NCBI GenBank assembly: GCA_900541345.1
Contig: UQJE01000008.1
Span: 1-54,144, forward strand
Length of the DNA stretch: 54,144 nucleotides
DNA from: an uncultured Blautia sp.
GTDB taxonomy: Bacteria > Bacillota > Clostridia > Lachnospirales > Lachnospiraceae
Reading direction: 5' to 3'
In this document: one piece after another, positions 25,971-33,024 of the stretch
Numbering within the stretch: the stretch's first letter is position 1
How the letters are laid out: each line of letters opens with the position of its first letter
Program-made: the position numbers and the translations under genes
The notes under the pieces: model-generated
Seen by the model: the letters and a program-made list of their open reading frames with translations, nothing else
Database searches by the model: none
Told to the model about the DNA's origin: nothing

Positions 25971-27380
25971 TTACACCCTCCACCCGGCAGGATACTTATT
26001 TTTCAGAATCCCGTTTACCAGTTTCCCGAATCCAATGGGATACCTTTCCACGCAGAGGAGCTGCCAGCCTTTTGATTTGGCGGCTTCCTGCGGTTCAATA
26101 TTTAAAGTCTCTCCTTTTAAGTATCGTGTAATTCTTTCATCGTTTACAGAGAGCGAAATACAGGAAGCAGCTTCGCCTTTTCGAATGGCAAGTGCAAGAG
26201 GCTGCGATGGTTCAAACCGATTCTTTTTTATATCCCCCAGATACAGCCCATTTCTTAAAAAAGCCAGTCCGCGGAAATCGCAGGATACAGGGGGAAGATA
26301 ATAGGCTTTGTCTTTTCGGATTTCTACCCGGTTCCAGTCAAAGGGATGACCGCCGAGGGAGGAAAGACCGATTTCTTTCAAAAATTCATCTATCCATTTT
26401 ACTGCATTTTTATCTGGTTTCGTGTGGGGAGCGGAGACACCGCCCTGCGTGGAAAGCCCAGGTTTTTGAATAAGAGCCATAAAATGTCCTTCTCCGTTCA
26501 TTTTATGCGGAAAGAGACGCACACAGCGTTTCAGGCGTTCTTCCCCGTTGCCGGCGGAAGGGATTCCCTCTGTAAAACCTTCGTACCAGGGAAGTTCCAC
26601 AAGGTCTGCTTCCGGTCTGTTTTCCAGAAGGAAAGAAACGCTTCCTTCGTCTTCTTTCGGGGAAAAGGTACAGGTAGAGTAAAGGAGAAGACCTCCGGGA
26701 CGCAGCATATCAAATCCGTTTAAGAGAAGTTCTCGTTGGATTTCGGAAAGTTCATCTGATTTTTCCGGCGTCCAGTCGAGAGAGAGAGCTTCTTCTTTTC
26801 GGAACATTCCCTCTCCTGAGCAGGGGGCATCCAGAATAATTTTATGGAAAAATTCCGGGAAGGTGCGTGCAAGTTTTTCCGGCGGCTCATTCGCTACAAA
26901 TACATTGGGAATGCCAAAAAGCTCAATGTTTCGAAGGAGAGCTCTTGCTCTTGACGTGCTGATGTCGTTTGCGATAAGAAGCCCTTCGCCTTTTAATGCT
27001 GCTCCAAGAGCCGTTGCCTTTCCTCCGGGTGCAGCGCACATATCAAGAACGTATTCGCCGGGAGTAACGGGAATCCTGGAAGCAGGAGTCATAGCGCTTG
27101 GCTCCTGGAGATAATAAAGCCCTGCCTGATAAAGGGGACAGCGGGAGGGACGGCTTTCCTCCTCATAAAAATATCCGTTTTTTATCCAGGGAATGGGAGT
27201 TACGGGAAAAGGAACAATGCGCTCAAATTCTTCGCAGGTAATTTTATCTGTATTTACACGAAGCCCAAAGGTTCTGGGAGCTTCAAAGCTTTTTAAAAAG
27301 AGAGGATATTCTTCTCCCAGGAGTGATTTCATTCGCTCCAGAAAAGCGGGATGAAGAGTTTCGGTTTTATTCTGGTTCAT
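25971..27380 (-). CDS. rsmF: 16S rRNA cytosine-C5 methyltransferase, RsmF type
   Basis: 469 residues; ATG behind AGGAGG on the minus strand. NOL1/NOP2/Sun core: SAM site VLDMCAAPGGKATALGAAL, the two catalytic Cys motifs ILDAPCSGEGMFRK and LYSTCTFSPKEDEGSV. The long C-terminal part (about 310-469: FDWNRVEIRKDKAYYLPPVS, GLYLGDIKKNRFEPSQPLAL, and ending GFGKLVNGILKNKYPAGW) is the PUA-like extension of RsmF/YebU rather than RsmB, which instead has an N-terminal NusB domain. Expected to make m5C in 16S rRNA. Convergent with addA with 2 bases between stop codons and no separate terminator. Confidence 0.92.
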   Translation of the reverse strand: MNQNKTETLHPAFLERMKSLLGEEYPLFLKSFEAPRTFGLRVNTDKITCEEFERIVPFPVTPIPWIKNGYFYEEESRPSRCPLYQAGLYYLQEPSAMTPASRIPVTPGEYVLDMCAAPGGKATALGAALKGEGLLIANDISTSRARALLRNIELFGIPNVFVANEPPEKLARTFPEFFHKIILDAPCSGEGMFRKEEALSLDWTPEKSDELSEIQRELLLNGFDMLRPGGLLLYSTCTFSPKEDEGSVSFLLENRPEADLVELPWYEGFTEGIPSAGNGEERLKRCVRLFPHKMNGEGHFMALIQKPGLSTQGGVSAPHTKPDKNAVKWIDEFLKEIGLSSLGGHPFDWNRVEIRKDKAYYLPPVSCDFRGLAFLRNGLYLGDIKKNRFEPSQPLALAIRKGEAASCISLSVNDERITRYLKGETLNIEPQEAAKSKGWQLLCVERYPIGFGKLVNGILKNKYPAGWRV

Positions 27381-27471
27381 ATGACCTCCTGATAAAAATA
27401 TTTTTGTCCGGTGTAAAAAGACTGAAATTATCTTAACATATATGTTTCGAAAAGTATAGATGAAAATACTA

Positions 27472-27537
27472 TTGACAAACCTATATTATATGATGTATAG
27501 TATTATCAACAAAACAATATTGATAAGTCATATAATA
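27472..27537 (+). promoter_or_regulatory. Promoter and inverted repeat of the padR operon
   Basis: TTGACA (27472-27477), 18 bases, TATAGT (27496-27501). TATTATATGA (27484-27493, in the spacer) is exactly complementary to TCATATAATA (27528-27537) downstream of the -10. Two inverted half-sites flanking the transcription start suit a PadR dimer and autorepression. Confidence 0.7.
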
Positions 27538-27564
27538 TTATAAAATGAAAAAGGAAGTGAGAAG

Positions 27565-27888
27565 ATGGTATTTAATACAGGCGCGGCTCTTCTTGACGCG
27601 ATTGTTCTGGCAGTTGTATCGAAAGAGAAAGAAGGGACGTACGGCTATAAGATTACCCAGGATGTGAGAGGTGTTCTGGAAGTATCAGAATCTACTCTTT
27701 ATCCTGTTTTGAGAAGACTTCAGAAGGACGACTGTCTGGAAGTATATGATATGGCGTATGAGGGAAGAAACAGACGATACTATAAGCTTACAGAAAAGGG
27801 GAGTGCACAGTTGAATTTATATAAAGTAGAATGGAAAAACTACTCATCAAAGATTTCCAAAATGCTCGAGGGAGGAATAGGAATATGA
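27565..27888 (+). CDS. PadR-family transcriptional regulator
   Basis: 107 residues, the short PadR form. Winged helix: LDAIVLAVVSKEKEGTYGYK, ITQDVRGVLEVSESTLYPVL, RRLQKDDCLEVYDMAYEGRN and RRYYKLTEKG, the signature Y.LT..G wing end. A short C-terminal helix makes the dimer. First gene of an operon with DUF1700 and DUF4097 proteins, an association seen widely in Firmicutes where such PadR proteins control envelope-related membrane proteins. Autoregulation is suggested by the inverted repeat around its promoter. ATG behind AAGGAAGTGAG. Confidence 0.93.
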   Translation: MVFNTGAALLDAIVLAVVSKEKEGTYGYKITQDVRGVLEVSESTLYPVLRRLQKDDCLEVYDMAYEGRNRRYYKLTEKGSAQLNLYKVEWKNYSSKISKMLEGGIGI

Positions 27889-28610
27889 ACAGAATGCAGT
27901 TTATGAGAGAGTTGTCCCATCTTCTTTCTGACATATCAGAAGCAGAACGAGAGGAAGCCCTGGAATATTACGAAAATTATTTTGAGGACGCAGGTGCAGA
28001 AAGAGAAGCCGAAGTGATCCGGGAGCTGGGAAGTCCGGGAAAAGTAGCGGCAATCATTAAAGCAGACTTAAGTGCAGGCTCCGGAGATTACGGGGAATAT
28101 ACAGAACGGGGCTATACAGATACAAGAGCCAAAGAAGAGGGGCAGATGCCGGGGGAATATACGGCAGGAAGAAGCGAAAGCCGTGCGGAACGCGGGTATC
28201 AGGCCGGAAGAAAGAAGAGAAATCCGGTGGCAATCGGTCTTATTATTCTGGGACTTGTCATTTTATCACCTTTTCTGGTGGGAGCGACAGGAGGAATTCT
28301 TGGAGTTGTTATAGCGATAGCCTTGATTCCATTTCTTGCAGTGTTTGCAGTGGGGGCGTGTGTACTTGGATTTTTTGCAGGAGCGGCTGCTTGTGTGGCT
28401 ACAGGAATCAGTCTTTGCTTCACTTATCCGGGAGCCGGTGTTTTAACTCTTGGAATCGGATGCCTGTTTGCGGCAGCAGCGATTCTCAGTGTTTTGATTT
28501 TGGTATGGAGCGTTGGAACAGCTCTTCCTTGGATTTTAAGGAAAGTAACAGATGGACTTCATAACCTCATTCATAAAGAAGAAAAAAGAAAGGATGGTGC
28601 AGAAATATGA
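27885..28610 (+). CDS. DUF1700 (HAAS-domain) membrane protein
   Basis: 241 residues from ATG 27885, overlapping the padR stop (ATGA) behind GGAGG. N-terminal HAAS domain: MNRMQFMRELSHLLSDISEA, EREEALEYYENYFEDAGAER, VIRELGSPGKVAAIIKADL. A polar linker (about 65-110, charged, Gly-rich) leads to about four hydrophobic segments (about 113-225). HAAS domains are thought to interact with PadR regulators encoded beside them, so this protein may hold PadR at the membrane; that is inference from family context. Confidence 0.9.
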   Translation: MNRMQFMRELSHLLSDISEAEREEALEYYENYFEDAGAEREAEVIRELGSPGKVAAIIKADLSAGSGDYGEYTERGYTDTRAKEEGQMPGEYTAGRSESRAERGYQAGRKKRNPVAIGLIILGLVILSPFLVGATGGILGVVIAIALIPFLAVFAVGACVLGFFAGAAACVATGISLCFTYPGAGVLTLGIGCLFAAAAILSVLILVWSVGTALPWILRKVTDGLHNLIHKEEKRKDGAEI

Positions 28611-29545
28611 AAAAATTTACAAAAGGAATGTTGATTACAGCCGGTGTTTTTGGTGTGTTGGGAATTGGGCTTTCTGCAGGCGGAGTAGCAATGGGCGCAA
28701 CGGTGGACAGCGTGAAAATTCTCAGAGATTTTCGTGACAGAGTAAATACAGAGCTTACAGAGACAGGATACTACGATGACGATTACGATGAACATGATGA
28801 TTATGATGATTTCGATGAACATGACGACGATGATTATGTTGAGCGCGGTGACAGGGCAGTTACAAAGCCATCTGAGACGGTGCAGGGAACAACAGAGGAC
28901 GGTGTGCGCTCCTATACTTTCAATGATGTGACAAAGCTTGATGTAGAACTTACCTGGGATTCTTTTGTAATGGAAAGCTGGGACAGGAATGATTTTGGTG
29001 TAGAAATTGAAGGAGATGAAAAAGAAGAAGTATCTGTTCAGCAGCAGGGACAGGAAGTGAAGCTGGTAAGCAAAAATCTGGGAGAAAAACAGGAAGAGCA
29101 AAGAATTGTTACTTTGTATTATCCCCAAAATACAAGTTTTCGCGAGGTAGATATTGAAATCGGAGCGGGCTCTGCAGAGCTTATGGATGCGATTACAGCA
29201 GATGAATTCAGCTTTACCGTAGGTGCCGGGGAAGGAAATGCATATGACCGCATTAATGCAGGAGAGATCAGTCTGGAAGTTGGGGTTGGTATATTGGATC
29301 TTGATATAATAGAAGCCTGGGAAATTGATGGGGAATGCGGAATGGGAAGTCTGGATGCTACCTTTGCAGGACGAGAAGAGGATTATTTTATAAAAACAGA
29401 GGGCGGACTTAGCAGCATAGTAATTGGAAGCAATGAGCTTGGCGGTATAGCAGGAAATCATAGTTTTGGAAATAAAGGAGCTGCTCATACAGCGGAGTTT
29501 GAATGTGGAATGGGAAGCATCAACATTGATTTCGAGGAGGAATAA
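28607..29545 (+). CDS. DUF4097-type adhesin-like beta protein
   Basis: 312 residues; 4-base overlap with the previous gene. One N-terminal TM/signal segment (about 8-30), an Asp-rich acidic stretch with EHDDYDDFDEHDDDDY (about 55-75), then a right-handed beta domain with repeated G-rich strands: VDIEIGAGSAELMDAITADE, FSFTVGAGEGNAYDRINAGE, ISLEVGVGILDLDIIEAWEI, GECGMGSLDATF, ending AEFECGMGSINIDFEEE. The spaced G(A/M)G turns are typical of DUF4097. Probably anchored outside; function unknown. The acidic stretch could bind divalent cations. Confidence 0.88.
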   Translation: MKKFTKGMLITAGVFGVLGIGLSAGGVAMGATVDSVKILRDFRDRVNTELTETGYYDDDYDEHDDYDDFDEHDDDDYVERGDRAVTKPSETVQGTTEDGVRSYTFNDVTKLDVELTWDSFVMESWDRNDFGVEIEGDEKEEVSVQQQGQEVKLVSKNLGEKQEEQRIVTLYYPQNTSFREVDIEIGAGSAELMDAITADEFSFTVGAGEGNAYDRINAGEISLEVGVGILDLDIIEAWEIDGECGMGSLDATFAGREEDYFIKTEGGLSSIVIGSNELGGIAGNHSFGNKGAAHTAEFECGMGSINIDFEEE

Positions 29546-29547
29546 TT

Positions 29548-29739
29548 ATGGAAAACAAACGCTTATATAAATCAGATGTAAATTGTATGATCTGCGGCGT
29601 ATGCGGAGGAATTGCAGAATACTTCAATATTGATCCTACACTGATTCGGATTATATGGGTGATTTTAAGCTGCTTCTGGGGCGCTGGAATTCTTGCATAC
29701 TTCCTCTGTGCCATTATTATGCCAAAATCACATGTATAA
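29548..29739 (+). CDS. PspC-domain small membrane protein
   Basis: 63 residues. KRLYKSDVNCMICGVCGGIA then EYFNIDPTLIRIIWVILSCF and WGAGILAYFLCAIIMP: the whole PspC domain (soluble G(V)CGGIAEY..IDPTL.R..., then one TM helix). PspC proteins sense or stabilise membrane stress; in Firmicutes they often stand with DUF4097/DUF1700 and PadR. Starts 2 bases after the DUF4097 stop behind GAGGAGG, so cotranscribed. Confidence 0.94.
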   Translation: MENKRLYKSDVNCMICGVCGGIAEYFNIDPTLIRIIWVILSCFWGAGILAYFLCAIIMPKSHV

Positions 29740-29786
29740 ATCCTGAATTTCTGTCCATACTCCAGAAGAAAAGGAGGAGTGGACAG

Positions 29787-29984
29787 ATGAACCGCGACAA
29801 AGAAATTAAAGAATATCTGGAGGGGAAGCTCTCCGGAGAAGAGAACATGAAATACGAAATTGCAGAGGAGCTGGGGCTTCTTGATAAGGTTTTGGAAAGC
29901 GGCTGGAAAAGTCTTTCTGCAAAAGAAACAGGACGAATTGGCGGACTGATGACACGAAGAAAAAAGAAAACAGAAAATGTGTAA
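29787..29984 (+). CDS. Probable alpha/beta-type small acid-soluble spore protein (SASP)
   Basis: 65 residues from ATG 29787 behind AAGGAGGAG. The central MKYEIAEELGLLDKVLESGW (about 22-41) matches the conserved (M)KYEIA.E(F/L)G of alpha/beta SASPs, including the Glu-Ile site where the germination protease GPR cuts, and ETGRIGGLMTRR matches the second conserved block (NG..GGE.TKR) in changed form. The usual N-terminus is replaced by a charged one (NRDKEIKEYLEGKLSGEE). SASPs coat and protect spore DNA. It sits 47 bases behind pspC and before the operon terminator; a dedicated forespore promoter was not found. A divergent, SspF-like member is most likely. Confidence 0.72.
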   Translation: MNRDKEIKEYLEGKLSGEENMKYEIAEELGLLDKVLESGWKSLSAKETGRIGGLMTRRKKKTENV

Positions 29985-29986
29985 AA

Positions 29987-30023
29987 GAAAATCTCCGGGA
30001 TAAAAAACATTCCGGGGATTTTT
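29987..30023 (+). terminator. Terminator of the padR operon
   Basis: AAATCTCCGGG and CATTCCGGGGATTTTTT form a stem of about 10 bp followed by a T-run. Confidence 0.8.
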
Positions 30024-30048
30024 TGGTAAACGATATACATGGTCTTTC

Positions 30049-30077
30049 TTTACAATCACACAGGTTTTGTGTAAAAT
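30049..30077 (+). promoter_or_regulatory. Promoter of deoB-cdd
   Basis: TTTACA (30049-30054), 17 bases, TAAAAT (30072-30077), 29 bases before the deoB start. Confidence 0.6.
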
Positions 30078-30105
30078 AGCAATATAAAAAAGGAGGTTTA
30101 AAATC

Positions 30106-31278
30106 ATGGACGTAAAAAGAGTGTTTTTAATTGTTCTTGACAGCTACGGAATCGGCAATGCGCCGGACGCAGCGGACTTTGGAGATGAAGGCAGCAATAC
30201 TCTGGCAACGATTGTAAAGTCAGAGAAATACCATACACCAAATATGTGTAAACTCGGTCTTTTTAACATTGACGGAGTGGAAGCACAGCCGAAAGAAGAA
30301 AAACCTTCCGGAGCATTTGGAAGATTTACAGAGGCATCAAAGGGAAAAGATACCACAATCGGCCACTGGGAGATTGCGGGAATTATTTCACGCCGTCCGC
30401 TTCCTGTTTATCCAGACGGTTTTCCAAAAGAGGTGCTTGATGAGTTTACGCGCCGCACAGGACGCGAGGTACTTTGCAATAAACCGTATTCCGGAACGGA
30501 AGTTATTAAGGATTATGGGGATGAGCATGTAAAAACAGGAAAGCTGATTGTGTATACTTCAGCAGACAGCGTATTTCAGATTGCGGCACATGAAGATGTG
30601 GTTCCTCTTGAGGATTTATATGAATACTGCCGTATTGCAAGAGAAATCCTCACAGGAGAACACAGTGTGGGAAGAGTGATTGCAAGGCCGTTTGTAGGAG
30701 AGAGCGGAAATTATACACGTACTCCGCATAGACATGATTTCTCTCTTGTTCCGCCGTCTGTGACTATGATGGACGTTTTGACAGAAAAGGGATACGACAC
30801 AAAGGGAGTAGGAAAAATTTTTGATATTTTCGCAGGAAAAAATGTACAGACTACTGTGTCTATCAAAAATAATGTAGATGGCATGGATAAAACTCTGGAA
30901 ATTCAGAAGGAAGATTTCAATGGTCTTTGCTTCGTAAATCTTGTTGATTTTGATATGCTTTACGGACACAGAAATGACATAGACGGTTATGCAAATGCAG
31001 CGACTGTTTTCGACGAACAGCTTGGAGAATTTCTGAACAACATGAGAGATGACGATGTTCTCATGATTACTGCGGACCACGGCTGTGATCCGGGATTTAA
31101 GGGAACAGATCACAGCAGAGAATGTGTGCCTATGCTGATGTACGGAAAAGCAGTAAAAGAGGGCGTAAATCTTGGAACAAGAAATACGTTTTCCGATATG
31201 GCAGCTACTGTTCTTGATATGTTTGGAATTCAGGGCGGAACAGAGGGAACAAGTTTCTGGGGAGAAGTGAAAAAATAA
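30106..31278 (+). CDS. deoB: Phosphopentomutase
   Basis: 390 residues, full length. Alkaline-phosphatase-superfamily metal site: N-terminal VFLIVLDSYGIGNAPDAADF with the first Asp, the phosphoryl-acceptor Thr in SKGKDTTIGHWEIAG (about 80-95), and the late DDDVLMITADHGCDPGFKGT with DHSRE for the two manganese ions. It interconverts (deoxy)ribose 1- and 5-phosphates, feeding nucleoside sugars into central metabolism. AAAGGAGG before ATG. Followed after 23 bases by cytidine deaminase: a nucleoside salvage operon. Confidence 0.97.
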   Translation: MDVKRVFLIVLDSYGIGNAPDAADFGDEGSNTLATIVKSEKYHTPNMCKLGLFNIDGVEAQPKEEKPSGAFGRFTEASKGKDTTIGHWEIAGIISRRPLPVYPDGFPKEVLDEFTRRTGREVLCNKPYSGTEVIKDYGDEHVKTGKLIVYTSADSVFQIAAHEDVVPLEDLYEYCRIAREILTGEHSVGRVIARPFVGESGNYTRTPHRHDFSLVPPSVTMMDVLTEKGYDTKGVGKIFDIFAGKNVQTTVSIKNNVDGMDKTLEIQKEDFNGLCFVNLVDFDMLYGHRNDIDGYANAATVFDEQLGEFLNNMRDDDVLMITADHGCDPGFKGTDHSRECVPMLMYGKAVKEGVNLGTRNTFSDMAATVLDMFGIQGGTEGTSFWGEVKK

Positions 31279-31301
31279 AAGGCACAGCAGGAGGTGTGTA
31301 G

Positions 31302-31718
31302 ATGGAACGGCAGGAATTAATACGCAGGGCTTTTGAAGCCCAGAAAAAAGCGTATGCTCCTTATTCTCATTTTCAGGTGGGAGCTGCTCTTCTCTGTATG
31401 GACGGAGAGATTTTTGAGGGGTGTAATATTGAAAACGCGTCATACGGAGCAACGAACTGTGCGGAGCGAACTGCGTTTTTCAAGGCAGTTTCCGAGGGAA
31501 AACGAGAGTTTAAATCGATTGCCATTGTCGGCAAACCGGAATCGGCAGAGGAGTTTGAATATTGTGCGCCCTGTGGCATTTGTCGCCAGGTAATGGCAGA
31601 ATTCTGCGACACGCAGAATTTTGAGATCATTCTTCCGCGTTCGGGAAATGATTACAGAGTGTATAAATTGGAACAGCTTCTTCCGCTGAGTTTTACGTCA
31701 GAAAATCTGAAAAAATAA
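31302..31718 (+). CDS. cdd: Cytidine deaminase
   Basis: 138 residues, the short tetrameric type. Substrate part YAPYSHFQVGAALLCMDGEI then GCNIENASYGATNCAERTAF with the zinc Cys and the catalytic Glu (CAE), and the second zinc pair CAPCGICRQVMAEFC. It deaminates cytidine and deoxycytidine to uridines; with deoB it belongs to salvage. The C-terminus (YKLEQLLPLSFTSENL) is complete. AGGAGGTG before the ATG, stop followed by a terminator. Confidence 0.97.
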   Translation: MERQELIRRAFEAQKKAYAPYSHFQVGAALLCMDGEIFEGCNIENASYGATNCAERTAFFKAVSEGKREFKSIAIVGKPESAEEFEYCAPCGICRQVMAEFCDTQNFEIILPRSGNDYRVYKLEQLLPLSFTSENLKK

Positions 31719-31730
31719 ATAAAAGACAGA

Positions 31731-31767
31731 CAGGACTGCTGCAGAAATGTGGCAGTTCTGTTTTTTG
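31731..31767 (+). terminator. Terminator of deoB-cdd
   Basis: CAGGACTGC (31731-31739) pairs with GCAGTTCTG (31752-31760), followed by six T. Confidence 0.9.
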
Positions 31768-31792
31768 TATTTTCCTAAAGAAGTATTTTTTG

Positions 31793-31844
31793 TTGACAAA
31801 AATAATGTTATCTGGTATTCTTTTTACAAGTTAGACAATGCTAA
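31793..31844 (+). promoter_or_regulatory. Promoter with iron-type (DtxR) operator 1
   Basis: TTGACA (31793-31798), 17 bases, TATTCT (31816-31821). Ten bases further starts TTAGACAATGCTAA (31831-31844), one of four TTAG-N6-CTAA palindromes in this island. A repressor bound there would cover the first transcribed bases. Confidence 0.7.
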
Positions 31845-31845
31845 T

Positions 31846-31871
31846 CACCTCAAAAGAGGTGTTTTTCTTTT
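31846..31871 (+). terminator. Short terminator directly behind promoter and operator 1
   Basis: CACCTC-AAAA-GAGGTG followed by TTTTTCTTTT. It would stop a transcript from 31828 after about 45 bases unless it is an attenuator. Confidence 0.65.
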
Positions 31872-31879
31872 ACTTATGA

Positions 31880-31893
31880 TTAGCTATAACTAA
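31880..31893 (+). promoter_or_regulatory. DtxR-type operator 2
   Basis: TTAG-CTATAA-CTAA. It is followed by AAAACTAATT/AAAACTAATA direct repeats (31906-31925) ahead of the vestigial frame at 31943. Confidence 0.55.
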
Positions 31894-31942
31894 TTGAAAT
31901 CAATTAAAACTAATTAAAACTAATATTGAGCAGGTGAAGCGT

Positions 31943-32011
31943 ATGATGATTAACAGGAGATTGATCGGTACGGTCAGGGAAAGTAAAAAATACATCGTTG
32001 GGGAAGAATAA
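31943..32011 (+). pseudogene. Vestige of an ABC-transporter-like reading frame (22 codons)
   Basis: ATGATG at 31943 follows CAGGTGAAG. The peptide begins MMINRRLIGTVRESKKYI and stops at 32009-32011. This opening resembles, from memory, the N-terminus of CydCD-like ABC transporters (ATP-binding/permease fusions) of Clostridia, after which the first TM helix should follow; here it breaks off after about 19 residues. I read it as the start of a deleted gene. A short functional peptide is the alternative. Confidence 0.4.
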
Positions 32012-32043
32012 GCTGATAGATGAGAAATAGATGGAGGTTGTAA

Positions 32044-32085
32044 ATGAAAAAAACTTTGTTTGGTATATTTTATCTTTGGCGTTAA
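32044..32085 (+). other. 13-codon frame with a strong ribosome binding site
   Basis: GGAGG stands correctly before ATG 32044; the frame reads MKKTLFGIFYLWR and stops. Either the start of a second deleted gene next to the vestige at 31943, or a leader peptide. The remainder of 31872-32155 contains no other gene. Confidence 0.3.
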
Positions 32086-32117
32086 GACGATTCCTACGGC
32101 ATAGGGAAATGAAAGAG

Positions 32118-32150
32118 GCCGGCTTTGCAGATTCAAGCCGGCCAAAATAA
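32118..32150. terminator. Hairpin between the vestige and the dtxR-type gene
   Basis: GGCCGGCTT (32118-32126) pairs perfectly with AAGCCGGCC (32136-32144). The rightward T-run is interrupted (AAAATAAATGTTTTATTTTT); leftward it has CTCTTTCATTT. It probably ends the dtxR-type transcript. Confidence 0.6.
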
Positions 32151-32155
32151 ATGTT

Positions 32156-32560
32156 TTATTTTTCCTGTGTGCAGGATAATTTTGTTTCTGAAATGTATTT
32201 TTTTAATACTCGAAAAGTATCTGCACTAATATCATGTTCGATTTTGCAGGCTTCTTCGGAAGCTGTCTGAGGATCGACTCCAAGACTGATCAGCCAATCT
32301 GAAAGTACAGTGTGGCGTTCGAAAATTTCAGAAGCGAGCGCTTCCCCTTTTGGTGTGAAAAAAATATAACCTTCATTTGAAACCGTAACAAAATCTTTGC
32401 TTTTTAAATTTTTCATGGCAACGCTGACGCTTGGTTTTGAATAGCCTAATTCTGTGGCAATGTCAATCGAGCGTACAACGGGAAGACGTTTGCTTAGTAT
32501 ATAAATCGTTTCCAGATAATCTTCTACAGATTCTTCGGAACGATGACTGATATATCCCAT
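32156..32560 (-). CDS. DtxR/MntR-family metal-dependent repressor
   Basis: 134 residues from the ATG at 32558-32560, behind AGGAGG on the minus strand. N-terminal winged helix: SVEDYLETIYILSKRLPVVR, SIDIATELGYSKPSVSVAMK, then wing SKDFVTVSNEGYIFFTPKGE. Dimer/metal domain: ASEIFERHTVLSDWLISLGV, QTASEEACKIEHDISADTF, with the His of ERH, Glu/Cys of EEACKIEH and EHDIS positions as metal ligands; no SH3 domain, as in MntR/TroR. The Cys-Lys-Ile-Glu-His motif is that of iron- or manganese-sensing members. It sits beside feoAB and four TTAG-N6-CTAA sites, so it very likely represses iron uptake when iron (or Mn) is plentiful. Confidence 0.9.
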   Translation of the reverse strand: MGYISHRSEESVEDYLETIYILSKRLPVVRSIDIATELGYSKPSVSVAMKNLKSKDFVTVSNEGYIFFTPKGEALASEIFERHTVLSDWLISLGVDPQTASEEACKIEHDISADTFRVLKKYISETKLSCTQEK

Positions 32561-32647
32561 GATGGTACCTCCTATCTGGTAATATGTTATCATTTCAAAT
32601 ATAAAATTGCAAGAAACAAAGAAAATAAAAAAAAATCAATAAAACTA

Positions 32648-32678
32648 TTGACAAAATAAAGAAATTAGAATAAACTAA
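32648..32678 (+). promoter_or_regulatory. feoA promoter with DtxR-type operator 3
   Basis: TTGACA (32648-32653), 17 bases, TAAACT (32671-32676). The operator TTAG-AATAAA-CTAA (32665-32678) covers the -10 box, a classic repression layout. Confidence 0.75.
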
Positions 32679-32744
32679 CCACAGTAAATCAAGAATAACT
32701 GAGACGCCGCAAGATTGGCCGATCAGAAGAATGGAGTGTGTTAT

Positions 32745-32963
32745 ATGCTTATGGATTTATCAGAGGCTAAAGAAGGCGTAGAATATATCGTAAAGGACAT
32801 TTTGACAGATGACGAAGAGTTGAATGCATTCCTGTTTTCGCTGGGCTGTTATAGTGGAGAACCAATCACTGTAATTGCACACCGCAAGGGCGGATGCGTG
32901 GTATCCATTAAAGACGGAAGATATAATATTGATAATGATTTAGCGAGAGCTATTTCAATATAA
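32745..32963 (+). CDS. feoA: FeoA-type iron transport protein
   Basis: 72 residues from ATG 32745 (GGAG at 32733-32736). SH3-like small domain: EAKEGVEYIVKDILTDDEEL, NAFLFSLGCYSGEPITVIAH, GCVVSIKDGRYNIDNDLARA. FeoA binds cytoplasmic FeoB and stimulates Fe2+ uptake. The pattern LGC..GE.I.V......G..VS..DGRY.ID..LA..I is typical of clostridial FeoA. It is followed by a hairpin terminator and another operator before feoB. Confidence 0.9.
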   Translation: MLMDLSEAKEGVEYIVKDILTDDEELNAFLFSLGCYSGEPITVIAHRKGGCVVSIKDGRYNIDNDLARAISI

Positions 32964-32970
32964 TAAGAAA

Positions 32971-32999
32971 AAAACGGTGATTTCAGTCACTGTTTTTTT
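32971..32999 (+). terminator. Terminator between feoA and feoB
   Basis: AAACGGTGA and TCACTGTTT form a stem with a six-base loop and a T-run. It separates feoA from feoB, either reducing feoB expression or marking a second transcription unit. Confidence 0.75.
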
Positions 33000-33010
33000 A
33001 AGAAAAGTGG

Positions 33011-33024
33011 TTAGCCAATGCTAA
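33011..33024 (+). promoter_or_regulatory. DtxR-type operator 4, before feoB
   Basis: TTAG-CCAATG-CTAA, identical to operator 1 in 12 of 14 positions. It lies 28 bases before the feoB start. I see no convincing -35/-10 pair for it. Confidence 0.65.

Noticed and set aside
28571..29488. Long open frame of about 305 codons on the minus strand opposite the DUF4097 gene
   Set aside because: Its peptide is rich in Cys, Ile, Phe and His without any domain pattern; it is the shadow of the Asp/Glu/Gly-rich plus-strand gene.
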